A stretch of 64,000 bases of DNA from Hymenobacter sp. BT730 (GTDB lineage: Bacteria; Bacteroidota; Bacteroidia; Cytophagales; Hymenobacteraceae), in the NCBI RefSeq assembly GCF_030542105.1, contig NZ_JAUOFB010000003.1, positions 372,001 through 436,000 of the forward strand, given 5' to 3'. Numbering within the stretch: position 1 is the first letter of the stretch; each line of letters starts with the position of its first letter. Positions 34,497 to 43,622 of the stretch are shown here, piece after piece. A program made the translations under genes and the position numbers. The notes beneath the pieces are model-generated. The model was given only the letters and a program-made list of their open reading frames with translations. It searched no databases and was not told the DNA's origin.

Positions 34497-35463
34497 AATC
34501 GTTAAACACGGGCACGTATGTAGCCATGAAAACATTTCCGGCCTGGTTATAAGCATTTATCATCTTCTGATTCTGGGTATTATAGAAGTTGATGTACTTG
34601 TTGTAGTTATCGACATCCACCTTCGTAAGCTTGTCTTTGCGCTCAATCAGGTCCTTCATTTTCACAAAATGATCAGCACACATGGTGTTGTAATGCTTGA
34701 TGAGGTTGCGAGCCGCGTTGCGGTACTGAATGTCTTTGCCCCGGAACGCGGGTACGGCCGCCAGGCTTTCCAGCGCTAGCCTGGTATCCTCCAGTAATTT
34801 CACCCGGGCCACTTCAAATTCGGCAGCATTTTGCAGGCGCAAAGCATCGGCCAGCATGGCGCTGGCTTTCTCCGTCCGGAACTGCGCCAGGAATACCTGG
34901 TGCTGGTAGGCATTCACTTCCGATACCTGCCGCATGTATTGGGCCAGGCGCTTGCCCTCCGGATCTTCGCTGATGCTCATTTTATGGCGCTTGGCAAAAC
35001 GCGTTTGAGCAGCATTTACACTGTCGTTTACCACCTGCAGCTTGGCTTCGGCCACTTCCTGGGCGTGCAGATAGCGCTCCATGTTTTCCACGCTGCCCGT
35101 GCGCGTGGAGGCCATCATGTCCACCGCTTTGTAGTCCTCGGAATACACTTTCAGCAGCTGGTAAAAAGCTTCGGTGGTTTGGTCCTTGAAGCCTTTATCA
35201 TCTTGGAAGGCGGGTAGCTTAGCTAGTTTGTTAAGCGAAATTTCTGTTTGCTTAACCAAATCGAGCCGTTTGGCCTCAATTCTTTTTTCGTTCTCGCTGT
35301 GCGCCGACTTGCTGATATAGCGCAGGTTCTTTTTGAGCATGGCCCGCTGCTCGCCAATAATGAAGTTGTTATAGGCGCCCGGGTCAGTAAAGGTCTGGGC
35401 CGAGGTGGTGGTGGTAAAACCAGCCAGCAGCGTGCCGGCTAGAACAAGGGTAGAAATACGCAT
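34495..35463 (-). CDS. Secreted helical protein, LIC11966-like
   Basis: A 322-residue exported protein with a signal peptide (MRISTLVLAGTLLAGFTTTT, cleavage near SAQ) and a mature part that is almost all alpha-helical and rich in Lys, Ala and Asn. FTDPGAYNNFIIGEQRAM near the start and NKYINFYNTQNQKMINAYN near the end resemble surface proteins named LIC11966 family, a name I recall but could not check. Function is unknown. The gene lies between two gatB 5'-end remnants, and its stop codon abuts remnant 2. Confidence 0.7.
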   Translation of the reverse strand: MRISTLVLAGTLLAGFTTTTSAQTFTDPGAYNNFIIGEQRAMLKKNLRYISKSAHSENEKRIEAKRLDLVKQTEISLNKLAKLPAFQDDKGFKDQTTEAFYQLLKVYSEDYKAVDMMASTRTGSVENMERYLHAQEVAEAKLQVVNDSVNAAQTRFAKRHKMSISEDPEGKRLAQYMRQVSEVNAYQHQVFLAQFRTEKASAMLADALRLQNAAEFEVARVKLLEDTRLALESLAAVPAFRGKDIQYRNAARNLIKHYNTMCADHFVKMKDLIERKDKLTKVDVDNYNKYINFYNTQNQKMINAYNQAGNVFMATYVPVFND

Positions 35464-35698
35464 TTGGGAATCAATATGAATGAAGAATAATGGAGATGAC
35501 GCGGAATAAAAAAACCGAGCGTCGGAAAGTAGCGGGGATGCCCCCAGTACCTTACAACGCTCGGTTTGGCAATTATATGGACTTCCAAAAATACCGTCCT
35601 CTTGTTAAAATACAAGCTTAGTCTAAAGACTATTCTACCAGCTCTCCCGCCTCTACACCGCATTACCTTAGCCAGCTCGTGCAATAGCTTGCTTATGT

Positions 35699-35834
35699 TC
35701 AATTAAGCATTACGGGCAGGTGCGCATGCACTTGGCGGCAAATGACAGGCTGGTATTTGGCTTTTATGTATTTGGCTTTGAATGGCATATAATAAACGGA
35801 AACAGCAATTGAAGTCGCAACCGGGCTACAAGAT
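35699..35834 (-). pseudogene. Decayed gatB promoter and 5' end (remnant 3)
   Basis: Bases 35717-35767 match gatB 33460-33510 at 41 of 51 positions, with a perfect 20-base block (35748-35767). A 29-codon frame starts at 35786-35788 and reads MPFKAKYIKAKYQPVI before diverging; it contains IKAKYQPVI and VHA, as in GatB. AAAGCCAAATAC is doubled in tandem. Beyond the ATG, parts such as AATAA-CGGAAA and GGGCTACAAGAT match the gatB upstream region, so the copy includes leader sequence. Confidence 0.75.
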
Positions 35835-35835
35835 T

Positions 35836-35861
35836 CAAAGCCAGATTCAAATCTGGCTTTG
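35836..35861. other. Small hairpin before ppk2
   Basis: CAAAGCCAGAT (35836-35846) pairs with ATCTGGCTTTG (35851-35861) around a four-base loop. It is 26 bases upstream of the ppk2 start. It might be a terminator left from a displaced gatB promoter, or a 5' leader structure. Confidence 0.5.
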
Positions 35862-35887
35862 TTTCATGTCGTAATTAAGGTAGCATC

Positions 35888-36700
35888 ATGAGTGATTCAG
35901 TTATTAATCCTTGTTCTCCCTGCGCTATGAATACCGATAACACTGGTTTCGATCTAAGCAAGCTGCCTACCCATGCTCCCCATAACATGCATAAGGCAGC
36001 CACCGAGGCGAAGCTGCAACACCTCGTACAGGAGCTGATTGAACTTCAGAACCGCCTTTACGCCGAAAACCGACGCAGCGTCCTCATCATCTTACAAGGA
36101 ATGGATGCCAGCGGAAAAGACGGCCTCATACGGCAGGTGTTCAGTGGAATAAACCCACAGGGCGTGCAAGTACATTCCTTCAAAGAGCCTACAAATGAGG
36201 AACTAGGGCACGATTTCCTGTGGCGGATACATCAAAAAACGCCGCGCCGGGGAATGATGCAGGTCTTCAACCGCTCCCATTATGAGGATGTATTGATTAC
36301 CCGAGTCTCAGGCTTAATTAATGCGGATGAAGCCCGGTGGCGTTTTGCGGCTATAAATGCCTTTGAAAAGTTACTGCAGAACTCAGGCACTACGGTGCTC
36401 AAATTTTACCTGCATATATCACAGAAGGAGCAGCGCGTGCGGTTGATGGAGCGCGTCACAGACCCTAATAAGCGTTGGAAGTATGAAGCCGGCGACGAGG
36501 AAAAAGTAAAGCAGTGGCCCCAGTATCAAAAGATGTACGAGGACGTATTCAGGCACTGTAACCCCGATAGCTGCCCCTGGCACATTGTGCCTGCCGACCA
36601 AAATTGGTACAAAGCCTACGTAGTGGCCAGCACCCTGCGCAATACGTTGGTAAGTATGGACCCTAAATATCCTCTGCACAAAGCCGACCGGCCAAAATAG
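35888..36700 (+). CDS. ppk2: Polyphosphate kinase 2 family protein
   Basis: A 270-residue kinase that transfers phosphate between polyphosphate and nucleotides. The Walker A motif is GMDASGKDG (residues 71-79), and the second motif is VFNRSHYEDVLI (the PPK2 Walker B region), followed by FYLHISQKEQ, the lid DPNKRWKYEAGD and WHIVPADQNWYKAYVVA. The 270-residue length and lack of a duplicated domain point to class I or III; the nucleotide cannot be read. An ATG at residue 14 (35927) is an alternative start. It diverges from the gatB-side genes. Confidence 0.92.
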   Translation: MSDSVINPCSPCAMNTDNTGFDLSKLPTHAPHNMHKAATEAKLQHLVQELIELQNRLYAENRRSVLIILQGMDASGKDGLIRQVFSGINPQGVQVHSFKEPTNEELGHDFLWRIHQKTPRRGMMQVFNRSHYEDVLITRVSGLINADEARWRFAAINAFEKLLQNSGTTVLKFYLHISQKEQRVRLMERVTDPNKRWKYEAGDEEKVKQWPQYQKMYEDVFRHCNPDSCPWHIVPADQNWYKAYVVASTLRNTLVSMDPKYPLHKADRPK

Positions 36701-36766
36701 CCTTTCGGTATCGCACCCGCAGTCATTAGGTTGTCTACTCCATGGCAGGATGCTCCTTTTAAGCAA

Positions 36767-36807
36767 GTTGCCGCGGCTACGAGTAAAAAACTCATAACCG
36801 CGGCAAC
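36767..36807. terminator. Hairpin between convergent ppk2 and alaS
   Basis: An 18-bp stem (36767-36784 with 36790-36807) around GCCGCGG with two wobble or mismatched pairs and a short A-rich loop. No clear T-tract follows on either strand, but it stands between two convergent genes. Confidence 0.6.
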
Positions 36808-36836
36808 CTACTATGCTTGGTATTAGTGCGTGATGA

Positions 36837-39521
36837 CTATACCAGTGACTTCCCTATCAGTTCCTCTGCCTTGGCAATGGCAGCCCCCAAACCAGCCGCA
36901 TTCTTGCCGCCGGCCGTGGCGAAGAACGGTTGACCGCCCCCCCCACCCTGGATTTCCTTGGCCAGCTCCCGCACCAGCGTGCTGGCGTTCAGCTTGCCGG
37001 TTTTGGCCAGCTCGTCGTCCAGCATCACAGCCAGCTGCGGCTTGCCATCAATTTCAGCACCCAAAATGGCTACCAGATTCGGTACGGCCTGGCGCAGGTT
37101 GTAGGCCAGCGTTTTCAGGCCATCGGCCGACGAAACCTGCACCTGAGCGGCCAGGAAGTTGACACCGTTCAGCGGCTTCACCTGGCTCACCAGCTGGTCT
37201 TTCTGCTGATTGATGCTTTGCTGCTCGAACTGCTCAATCTGCTTGCGTAGGGAGGCCATTTCCTCAGTCTGCTTTTCGATGCTGGGGATGAGGTGCTGGG
37301 GGTTGCCCAGGGCCTCACGCACCTGCTGCAGCAAATCCAGCTGCTGGTTCACGTAGGCTTCGGCAATACCGGCGGTTACGGCCTCAATGCGGCGCACGCC
37401 CGCGCCCACGGCACTTTCCGAAGTAATTTTAAAGTACCCAATGTCGCCGGTGGTGCGCACGTGGGTCCCACCGCAGAGCTCCACGGAGTGGTCCTGGCCG
37501 AAGGTGATAACGCGCACGAACTCGCCGTACTTCTCACCGAACAGGGCCATAGCACCGAGTTGCTTGGCTTCCTCAATGGGCACGTTGCGGCGCTCATCCA
37601 AGGGAATCTGCTGACGAACCCGCTCATTTACCAGGCGCTCAATGTCGCGCAGCTGGTCGTCGGTTACTTTGGTGAAGTGCGAGAAATCGAAGCGCAGGAG
37701 CTTTTCGTTGACTAATGAGCCTTTCTGCTGCACGTGCGTGCCAATTACCTCACGCAAGGCGGCCTGCAGCAAGTGCGTGGCCGTGTGATTCTTGCGGATC
37801 AGGTCACGGCGGGCCTGGTCTATGCGGGCATTGAAGGGCACATTCAGATCCTCGGGCAGGTCCAGCACCGTGTGCACGATGAGGTCGTTTTCCTTTTTCG
37901 TGTCGATGACGCGCACCCGGGTGAAGTCCGACTCCAGGTAACCGGTGTCGCCCACCTGTCCGCCCGACTCGGCGTAGAACGGTGTTTGGTCAAGCACTAC
38001 GTGGTATTCGGTTTTGCCTTTCATGGTGGTTTTGCGGTAGCGCAAAATGTGGGCGGGAGCTTCCTCCAGATCATAGCCCACAAAAGCAGGCTGCTCCTCG
38101 GAAGGCGTTACAATGGTCCAGTCGCTCTGCTCCGATTCCTGGGCGTTGCGGCTGCGGTTTTTCTGCTCCTCCAGGGCTTTCTGGAAACCGGCTTCATCCA
38201 CTGACAGACCTTTTTCGCGGGCAATCAGGGCCGTGAGGTCCAGCGGGAAGCCAAAGGTATCCGACAGCTCGAAAGCCGTTTTGCCATCAATTACACCGCC
38301 CTGAGCGCGCACGGATTCTTCCAGCGCATCAATGCGGCGCAGGCCATTTTCCAGGGTTTTCAGGAAGGCAATTTCCTCTTCCTCAATCACGCGCTGCACA
38401 AAAGCCGTCTGGGCTTTCAGCTCGGGGAAGATCAGGCGCATTTGGTCGGCCAGCACAGGCACCAGTTTGTAGAGGAAGGGCTGCTTGAAGCCCAGCGAGG
38501 AAAACGCATAGCGCACGGCACGGCGCAGAATCCGACGAATGACGTAGCCGGCCTTCACGTTGCTGGGCAGCTGCCCATCGGCAATGGCGAAGGAAATAGT
38601 GCGGATGTGGTCGGCAATAACGCGGATGGCAATGTCCGTCTTCTCTTCTTCCGTAACGGGCTGGTCGTTCACCGTAGCGGGCGCGGTGCCGTGGTATTTC
38701 AGGCCGGCTTCGGAGGCAATGAACTGGATGAGCGGCTGGAAAACGTCTGTGTCGTAGTTGGACTTCACACCTGACACAGCCATCATCAGGCGCTCAAAGC
38801 CCATGCCCGTATCTACGTGCTGGGCCGGCAGTTTCACCAGCGAGCCATCGGCTTTGCGCTGAAACTCCATGAACACGTTGTTCCAGATTTCCACCACCTG
38901 CGGGTGGTCGGCATTCACCAGCTCGGCGCCGCCTTTCAGGGCAATTTCGGCCTCGTCGCGCAGGTCAATGTGGATTTCGGTGCAGGGGCCACAGGGACCG
39001 GTGTCGCCCATTTCCCAGAAGTTATCCTTCTTGTTGCCGGGCAGAATCCGGTCATCGGTGGTGTATTGGCGCCAGAGGTTCTGGGTTTCGGTATCGGCCT
39101 CCAGCTTGTCGCCGGCGTCCCCTTCAAAATACGTTACGTACAGGCGCTCTTTGGGTAGCTTGTATACTTCAGTGAGCAGTTCCCAGGCCCAGTTAATGGC
39201 GTCGGTCTTGAAGTAGTCACCAAACGACCAGTTGCCCAGCATCTCGAACATGGTGTGGTGGTAGGTATCGTAGCCTACTTCTTCCAGGTCGTTGTGCTTG
39301 CCGCTCACGCGCAGGCACTTCTGCGTATCGGCAATGCGCTTGTAGGGTGCAGGCTTGTTGCCCAAGAAATAGTCCTTGAACGGGGCCATACCCGAGTTAA
39401 TGAACAGCAGCGTTGGGTCGTCCTTCACCACAATAGGCGCCGAGGGCACAATGTGGTGACCTTTGGAGGCGAAGAAATCCAGGAATTGCTGGCGGACGTG
39501 AGAGGCTGAGGGAAGTGACAT
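36837..39521 (-). CDS. alaS: Alanyl-tRNA synthetase
   Basis: Charges tRNA(Ala). The 894-residue enzyme starts at ATG 39519-39521 with MSLPSASHVRQQFLDFFASK; the frame runs about 150 codons further but that part is out of family. It has the class II catalytic core (LLFINSGMAPFKDYFLG, EVGYDTYHHTMFEMLGNWSFGDYFK and GPCGPCTEIH), the editing-domain HTATHLLQAALR (HxxxH) and VELCGGTHVR zinc site, and a C-terminal C-Ala domain with GGGGGQPFFATAGGK. A TACCTTTGC promoter lies about 99 bases upstream. It diverges from the GH53 gene. Confidence 0.96.
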   Translation of the reverse strand: MSLPSASHVRQQFLDFFASKGHHIVPSAPIVVKDDPTLLFINSGMAPFKDYFLGNKPAPYKRIADTQKCLRVSGKHNDLEEVGYDTYHHTMFEMLGNWSFGDYFKTDAINWAWELLTEVYKLPKERLYVTYFEGDAGDKLEADTETQNLWRQYTTDDRILPGNKKDNFWEMGDTGPCGPCTEIHIDLRDEAEIALKGGAELVNADHPQVVEIWNNVFMEFQRKADGSLVKLPAQHVDTGMGFERLMMAVSGVKSNYDTDVFQPLIQFIASEAGLKYHGTAPATVNDQPVTEEEKTDIAIRVIADHIRTISFAIADGQLPSNVKAGYVIRRILRRAVRYAFSSLGFKQPFLYKLVPVLADQMRLIFPELKAQTAFVQRVIEEEEIAFLKTLENGLRRIDALEESVRAQGGVIDGKTAFELSDTFGFPLDLTALIAREKGLSVDEAGFQKALEEQKNRSRNAQESEQSDWTIVTPSEEQPAFVGYDLEEAPAHILRYRKTTMKGKTEYHVVLDQTPFYAESGGQVGDTGYLESDFTRVRVIDTKKENDLIVHTVLDLPEDLNVPFNARIDQARRDLIRKNHTATHLLQAALREVIGTHVQQKGSLVNEKLLRFDFSHFTKVTDDQLRDIERLVNERVRQQIPLDERRNVPIEEAKQLGAMALFGEKYGEFVRVITFGQDHSVELCGGTHVRTTGDIGYFKITSESAVGAGVRRIEAVTAGIAEAYVNQQLDLLQQVREALGNPQHLIPSIEKQTEEMASLRKQIEQFEQQSINQQKDQLVSQVKPLNGVNFLAAQVQVSSADGLKTLAYNLRQAVPNLVAILGAEIDGKPQLAVMLDDELAKTGKLNASTLVRELAKEIQGGGGGQPFFATAGGKNAAGLGAAIAKAEELIGKSLV

Positions 39522-39619
39522 GAGGGAGATTATGAACGCGCCGTGTGATTGGGGACGGAGGCAATTTTGGCTACTTTGCGCTTTCAAAAACCCAAATAAC
39601 CGGGCTGGAAGGCAATTCT

Positions 39620-39628
39620 GCAAAGGTA
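39620..39628 (-). promoter_or_regulatory. Bacteroidota-type -7 promoter element for alaS
   Basis: GCAAAGGTA on the plus strand is TACCTTTGC on the minus strand, about 99 bases upstream of the alaS start codon. Confidence 0.6.
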
Positions 39629-39699
39629 GCCACTTCACTTGGAAGTCGGAGCAGTACCAGCGGTTAGCGGCCCCTGATAGCCATATTTTAGTATTTATT

Positions 39700-40788
39700 A
39701 TGAAGTCTTCTGTTCTGCACTGCAGGTCATCAATCTCCTCGGCACTATCTGCCTGGCTACTCCTGGGCCTGTTTTTAGCGTTTCTGCCCGTTGGCTCGCC
39801 GGCACAAGCGCAAGCCAACAAGCCCGCGCAACGCGCCGCTGCGCCGAAGAAGAAAATTGGCAAAATGCTGGGCGCCGACATTTCCTTTCTGCCGCAGCTG
39901 GAAGCTAAGGGCGTTAAATTCTCTGATAAAGGCCAGCAGAAAGATGCTATTGAGATTCTGAAGGACCACGGCTTCAACTACGTTCGACTGCGTTTATTCC
40001 ACAATCCGGCCGCTGACAGTGGCTATTCGCCCCAGCAAGGTTTCTGTGATTTGGCGCACACCCAGCAAATGGCAACGCGCATAAAGAAAGCCGGCATGAA
40101 ATTTCTGCTCGACTTCCACTACAGCGACAACTGGGCCGACCCACAGAAGCAATTCAAGCCATTGGCCTGGAAAGACCTGCAAGGCGCCCAGCTGGAGCAG
40201 GCCGTGCACGACTACACCCGCGACGTGCTGCTGGGCCTGAAGGCCCAGGGCACCCCGCCCGATATGGTGCAGATTGGCAACGAAATCAACCACGGTATGA
40301 TCTGGCCCGATGGCGACATTCACCAGGCGGACAGCGTGGCCAAGCTCGATAACCTGGCTCGCTTACTGAAAGCCGGCGTAGCGGCGGTGCACGAAGCAAC
40401 GCCCAAAAGCCTGGTGATGATGCACATTGCACTGGGTGGCCAGAATGTGGAATCCGTCTACTGGCTCGACAACATGTTTTCCCGCGGCGTTACCTGCGAC
40501 GTAATCGGCCAGTCGTACTACCCCAAGTGGCACCGCACCCTCCCCGATCTGAAGCAGAACCTGACGGATCTGGCCCGCCGCTACCCCCAGGATATTGTGG
40601 TGGTGGAGTATTCGGAGCTGAAGCGCGAGGTGAATGATATTGCCTTCAACCTGCCCGGGGACAAAGGAAAAGGCACCTTCATCTGGGAGCCGCTCAACAC
40701 CTGGGAGCAGATTTTCGATAAAGAGGGCAAGTCCAACGAGCTGCTGATGGTGTATGATGAGATTAGCAAAAAGTACAAGGTGAAGTAG
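39700..40788 (+). CDS. Glycoside hydrolase family 53 (endo-beta-1,4-galactanase-like)
   Basis: A 362-residue secreted enzyme that cleaves beta-1,4-galactan (arabinogalactan side chains). The ATG at 39700 gives a long signal peptide (cleavage near QAQA). The GH53 barrel begins KMLGADISFLPQLEAKGVKF, with FNYVRLRLFHNP and FLLDFHYSDNWADPQKQ. GNEINHGM carries the acid/base Glu195, and VVVEYSEL the nucleophile Glu303. Some GH53 enzymes are anchored by extra domains; none is present here. No polysaccharide utilisation genes are adjacent. It diverges from alaS. Confidence 0.92.
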   Translation: MKSSVLHCRSSISSALSAWLLLGLFLAFLPVGSPAQAQANKPAQRAAAPKKKIGKMLGADISFLPQLEAKGVKFSDKGQQKDAIEILKDHGFNYVRLRLFHNPAADSGYSPQQGFCDLAHTQQMATRIKKAGMKFLLDFHYSDNWADPQKQFKPLAWKDLQGAQLEQAVHDYTRDVLLGLKAQGTPPDMVQIGNEINHGMIWPDGDIHQADSVAKLDNLARLLKAGVAAVHEATPKSLVMMHIALGGQNVESVYWLDNMFSRGVTCDVIGQSYYPKWHRTLPDLKQNLTDLARRYPQDIVVVEYSELKREVNDIAFNLPGDKGKGTFIWEPLNTWEQIFDKEGKSNELLMVYDEISKKYKVK

Positions 40789-40921
40789 CTTCCACTATAG
40801 TAACTTGACGCTTTTCTGAGAATTATACTGTTGCGCTCAGTAAATTCGAAACAAGATTCACGTGGCAGCTCTGGCCCCTTTCAGACTTCCTCCAAATTTC
40901 ATAAGCTCTAAGCCCCAACCG

Positions 40922-41278
40922 ATGCCCTACAAAGAGCGCGACATCGAGAAGCAATATTTTACTATTGGCGAAGTAGCCCAGCAATTCAACGTGGCTCCGT
41001 CGCTGATTCGCTTCTGGGAGACGGAGTTCGACGAGCTGCGCCCCCGCAAAAGCAAGAAAGGCAACCGCCTCTATACCCCGCAGGACATTGATATTTTCCG
41101 CACCATTTACCACCTGGTAAAGGAGCGCGGCTACACCATTCCCGGCGCCCGCGACATGCTCCGCCAGAAAGGCCCTCAGCTAAAAGAGAAGATTGACGTG
41201 ATTCAAAGCCTGGAGAAAATCCGCGGCTTCCTGGTGAAGATGAAGAAGGAAGTAGATGCGGCCGGGAAGGCGGAGTAA
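40922..41278 (+). CDS. MerR-family transcriptional regulator
   Basis: A 118-residue DNA-binding protein. The winged helix-turn-helix reads YFTIGEVAQQFNVAPSLIRF, then WETEFDELRPRKSKKGNRLY, followed by a long coiled-coil dimerisation helix with QSLEKIRGFLVKMKKEV. There is no C-terminal ligand domain, so it is a minimal member. The ATG at 40922 is preferred to an in-frame GTG at 40862 because the residues before it are not family-like. A palindromic element follows the stop. Regulated genes are not known. Confidence 0.9.
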   Translation: MPYKERDIEKQYFTIGEVAQQFNVAPSLIRFWETEFDELRPRKSKKGNRLYTPQDIDIFRTIYHLVKERGYTIPGARDMLRQKGPQLKEKIDVIQSLEKIRGFLVKMKKEVDAAGKAE

Positions 41279-41324
41279 TGCACGACAAGGATTAACAATT
41301 TGATTCTAGCATCAATAAAACCGT

Positions 41325-41424
41325 GTCATCCTGAGCTTTGCGAAGGACCTTGTCACGCTTGAACAAGTTGTTGTTACGCGAGTCGTGCAGTAGCGAGAAG
41401 GTCCTTCGCAAAGCTCAGGATGAC
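41325..41424. repeat. Palindromic intergenic element, copy 2
   Basis: Perfect 27-bp arms at 41325-41351 and 41398-41424, beginning GTCATCCTGAGC and ending GCTCAGGATGAC, with an internal CTTTGCG/CGCAAAG segment. The loop contains GTTGTTACGC, which also occurs in copy 3. It lies between the MerR and dprA genes, 46 bases after the MerR stop and 45 before the dprA start. Confidence 0.9.
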
Positions 41425-41469
41425 AACAGGTTTTGGAGTTATTTTATTATTAGTTTATCTACCTACTGA

Positions 41470-42609
41470 ATGTCCATTGTTACTCCTGACGATACCCTTC
41501 ACTACGAAGTAGCTCTCACATTATTTTCAGGTATCGGGCCACAGCTCACGCGGCAGCTGATGAGTTACGGTGGCTCAGCGCGCAACGTGCTGCACCTGCC
41601 GCCGGGCAAGCTGCGCAAGATTCCGGGTGTGGGGCCAGCCACGGTAGCCATCCTCACAGGCGCAGAGCGCACCAACGCATTAAAGCAAGCCGAGGCAACA
41701 CTACTCAAAGCCGAAAAAGACGGCGTGCAGTTGCTGTTTTATACCAGCAAAGCCTACCCTTCCCGACTCAAAACCATTCCCGATGCCCCGATGCTACTCT
41801 ACTACCAGGGCACTGCTGACCTGAATCAACCTAAAAGCATTGCCCTGGTAGGCACCCGCCAGGCCACCGATTACGGCCGGGAGCAAACCGAGCGCCTGGT
41901 AAAAGGCCTGGTGCCGCACCGCCCACTGGTGGTCAGCGGACTGGCTTATGGAATTGATATTGCCGCCCACCGCGCCGCCTTGCAGGAAGGATTGGAAACC
42001 ATAGGCGTCATGGCTACCGGGCTGGACGTTATCTACCCGCATGCCCACCGCAAAACCGCCGAGAAAATGCGTGAGCAAGGCGGTTTGTTGACAGAATATC
42101 CCTTCGGCACCCCGCCCGATAAATACAACTTTCCGGCGCGTAACCGCATTATTGCGGGCATGTCGGATGGCACCGTGGTAGTGGAAGCTACCCGTAAAGG
42201 CGGCGCCCTAATTACCGCTGAGCTGGCACTGAGCTACGATAAGGACGTATTGGCCTTGCCAGGGCCACTGCACTCGCTGGCTTCGGAAGGGTGCCATGAA
42301 CTCATCAAAGCCAGCAAAGCCGCCTTGTACTCCGAGCCCAGGGATTTAGAGCAGCTACTGAATTGGGATGCCGCGCTGCATCTGCAGGGCAAGTTTAAAG
42401 CTGTTACTACTTACGACGCCGCCAATTTTACGCCGGAAGAATACCGGGTAATTGAAGTTTTGCAAGCGACTCCCAACCGGGAAGAGCACCTGGATACGCT
42501 GGCCTGGAAAGCCCAACTTCCTATTCATCAGGTAGCATCCCTATTACTGAGCCTGGAATTTAGTGGCGTGGTGAAAGCTATGCCCGGCAAACGTTTTGGA
42601 TTAGTATAG
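41470..42609 (+). CDS. dprA: DNA-processing protein DprA
   Basis: Loads RecA onto incoming single-stranded DNA during natural transformation. The 379-residue protein has an N-terminal helix-hairpin-helix-like segment (LRKIPGVGPATVAIL) and the Rossmann-type core: SIALVGTRQATDYGREQTE, VVSGLAYGIDIAAHRAAL, TIGVMATGLDVIYPHAHRK, and NRIIAGMSDGTVVVEATRK followed by GGALITAELAL. A C-terminal winged-helix region (about 310-379) is present. No other competence gene is in the window. Confidence 0.94.
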   Translation: MSIVTPDDTLHYEVALTLFSGIGPQLTRQLMSYGGSARNVLHLPPGKLRKIPGVGPATVAILTGAERTNALKQAEATLLKAEKDGVQLLFYTSKAYPSRLKTIPDAPMLLYYQGTADLNQPKSIALVGTRQATDYGREQTERLVKGLVPHRPLVVSGLAYGIDIAAHRAALQEGLETIGVMATGLDVIYPHAHRKTAEKMREQGGLLTEYPFGTPPDKYNFPARNRIIAGMSDGTVVVEATRKGGALITAELALSYDKDVLALPGPLHSLASEGCHELIKASKAALYSEPRDLEQLLNWDAALHLQGKFKAVTTYDAANFTPEEYRVIEVLQATPNREEHLDTLAWKAQLPIHQVASLLLSLEFSGVVKAMPGKRFGLV

Positions 42610-42770
42610 CCGCTGACTTTCGTTTTAGAGGGTTTTTGTGAACCTTAGGAGGCAACAGAGGGGCATTTAGTTACGCTTCTGTTAGTAAACGACTGGTGCT
42701 GAAGGAGCTGCTTAATTGCTCCAACCATATAGGACTTTCTTCGTCTTTAGGTTATCTCTCAACCTCATCT

Positions 42771-43622
42771 ATGGAAGTAAGCTCTACTCCTCCTGCTGTT
42801 CTGCTGTACAATGGTCAACTTTACACCACCGATAGTTTTGGGCTGACTTTGCCCAACCGCGGCCTGCAGTTTAACGACGGTTTTTTTGAAACCCTGATCT
42901 GGTCGAATGACGGGCTGCGCTACCGCACCCAGCACCTGCAGCGCATGCAGGCTGCGGCTACCGCCCTGGAATTAGAACTGCCTTTCGCTCTGGTTGCCGA
43001 AGGAGCCTTAGAATGGGCACTCCGTGAGTTAGTAAACGCACTGCGCCTACCGGAGGCGCGCCTGCGCATACAGGTATGGCGTAGCGGCGGCGGGCTTTAT
43101 ACCCCAGGCAACAATAATGTAGAGTGGCTGGCAACGGCTCTGCCCTTTGAACTGCGGGAGTCGCCGGTGCAACGGGCTGGTTTTGGACAGCGCGTGCGGG
43201 CACTCTATTCGCCGGTGTCGTTCTGCAAGGGTCCGCAGGCCGTGCTGTATGTACTGGCTGCTCAGGAGCGCGCGCGGCGGGAACTGGATGAGTTACTCCT
43301 GTTGGATACGGCCGGCCATGTGGCCGAAGCAAGTGCCGCCGCTGTGTTCTGGATTCGGGATGGAAGGCTCTTTACGCCCGCGCTTAGCACTGGCTGCGTG
43401 GCCGGGGTACGGCGGGCTCACCTGCTGGATCTGGCCCACGCCAAGCATCTGTACGCGCACGAGGTGCTGGCCAAGCCAGAAGAATTGCTGCAGGCAGAAG
43501 CCGTCTTTACGGCTAACGTGGCCGCAATTCGGCCGCTACAGCAAATAGACGACGCGCTTTTCGCCTCCGATGCCCACCCGTTATTGCAGGATTTACGGCG
43601 CTGGGAGGCAGCAGTCTATTAA
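42771..43622 (+). CDS. Class IV aminotransferase (PLP-dependent)
   Basis: A 283-residue PLP enzyme of the fold-type IV group, which includes branched-chain aminotransferase and 4-amino-4-deoxychorismate lyase. The N-terminus has NRGLQFNDGFFETLIWSNDG, with the DGFFET motif, and the Schiff-base lysine is in SPVSFCKGPQAV (Lys153). LLLDTAGHVAEASAAAVF corresponds to the E-A-S-x-x-N-x-F phosphate-site motif, with A in place of N. ATG 42771 is chosen; the frame extends 25 codons upstream. Size and motifs favour a pabC-like lyase, but a D-amino-acid or branched-chain role is possible. Confidence 0.87.
   Translation: MEVSSTPPAVLLYNGQLYTTDSFGLTLPNRGLQFNDGFFETLIWSNDGLRYRTQHLQRMQAAATALELELPFALVAEGALEWALRELVNALRLPEARLRIQVWRSGGGLYTPGNNNVEWLATALPFELRESPVQRAGFGQRVRALYSPVSFCKGPQAVLYVLAAQERARRELDELLLLDTAGHVAEASAAAVFWIRDGRLFTPALSTGCVAGVRRAHLLDLAHAKHLYAHEVLAKPEELLQAEAVFTANVAAIRPLQQIDDALFASDAHPLLQDLRRWEAAVY

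Larger units (their letters stand above)
35464..35887. other. Intergenic region upstream of ppk2 holding the older gatB remnant
   Basis: The 424 bases between the LIC11966-like start and the ppk2 start contain a GC-poor leader region (35464-35698), the gatB-like remnant (35699-35834) and a small hairpin before ppk2. An 87-codon frame on the minus strand (35439-35702) crosses into the neighbouring gene and has no family feature; it is not called. Confidence 0.6.

Noticed and set aside
35439..35702. 87-codon minus-strand frame before the LIC11966-like gene
   Set aside because: It overlaps the signal peptide of that gene and the gatB remnant; no start context or family.
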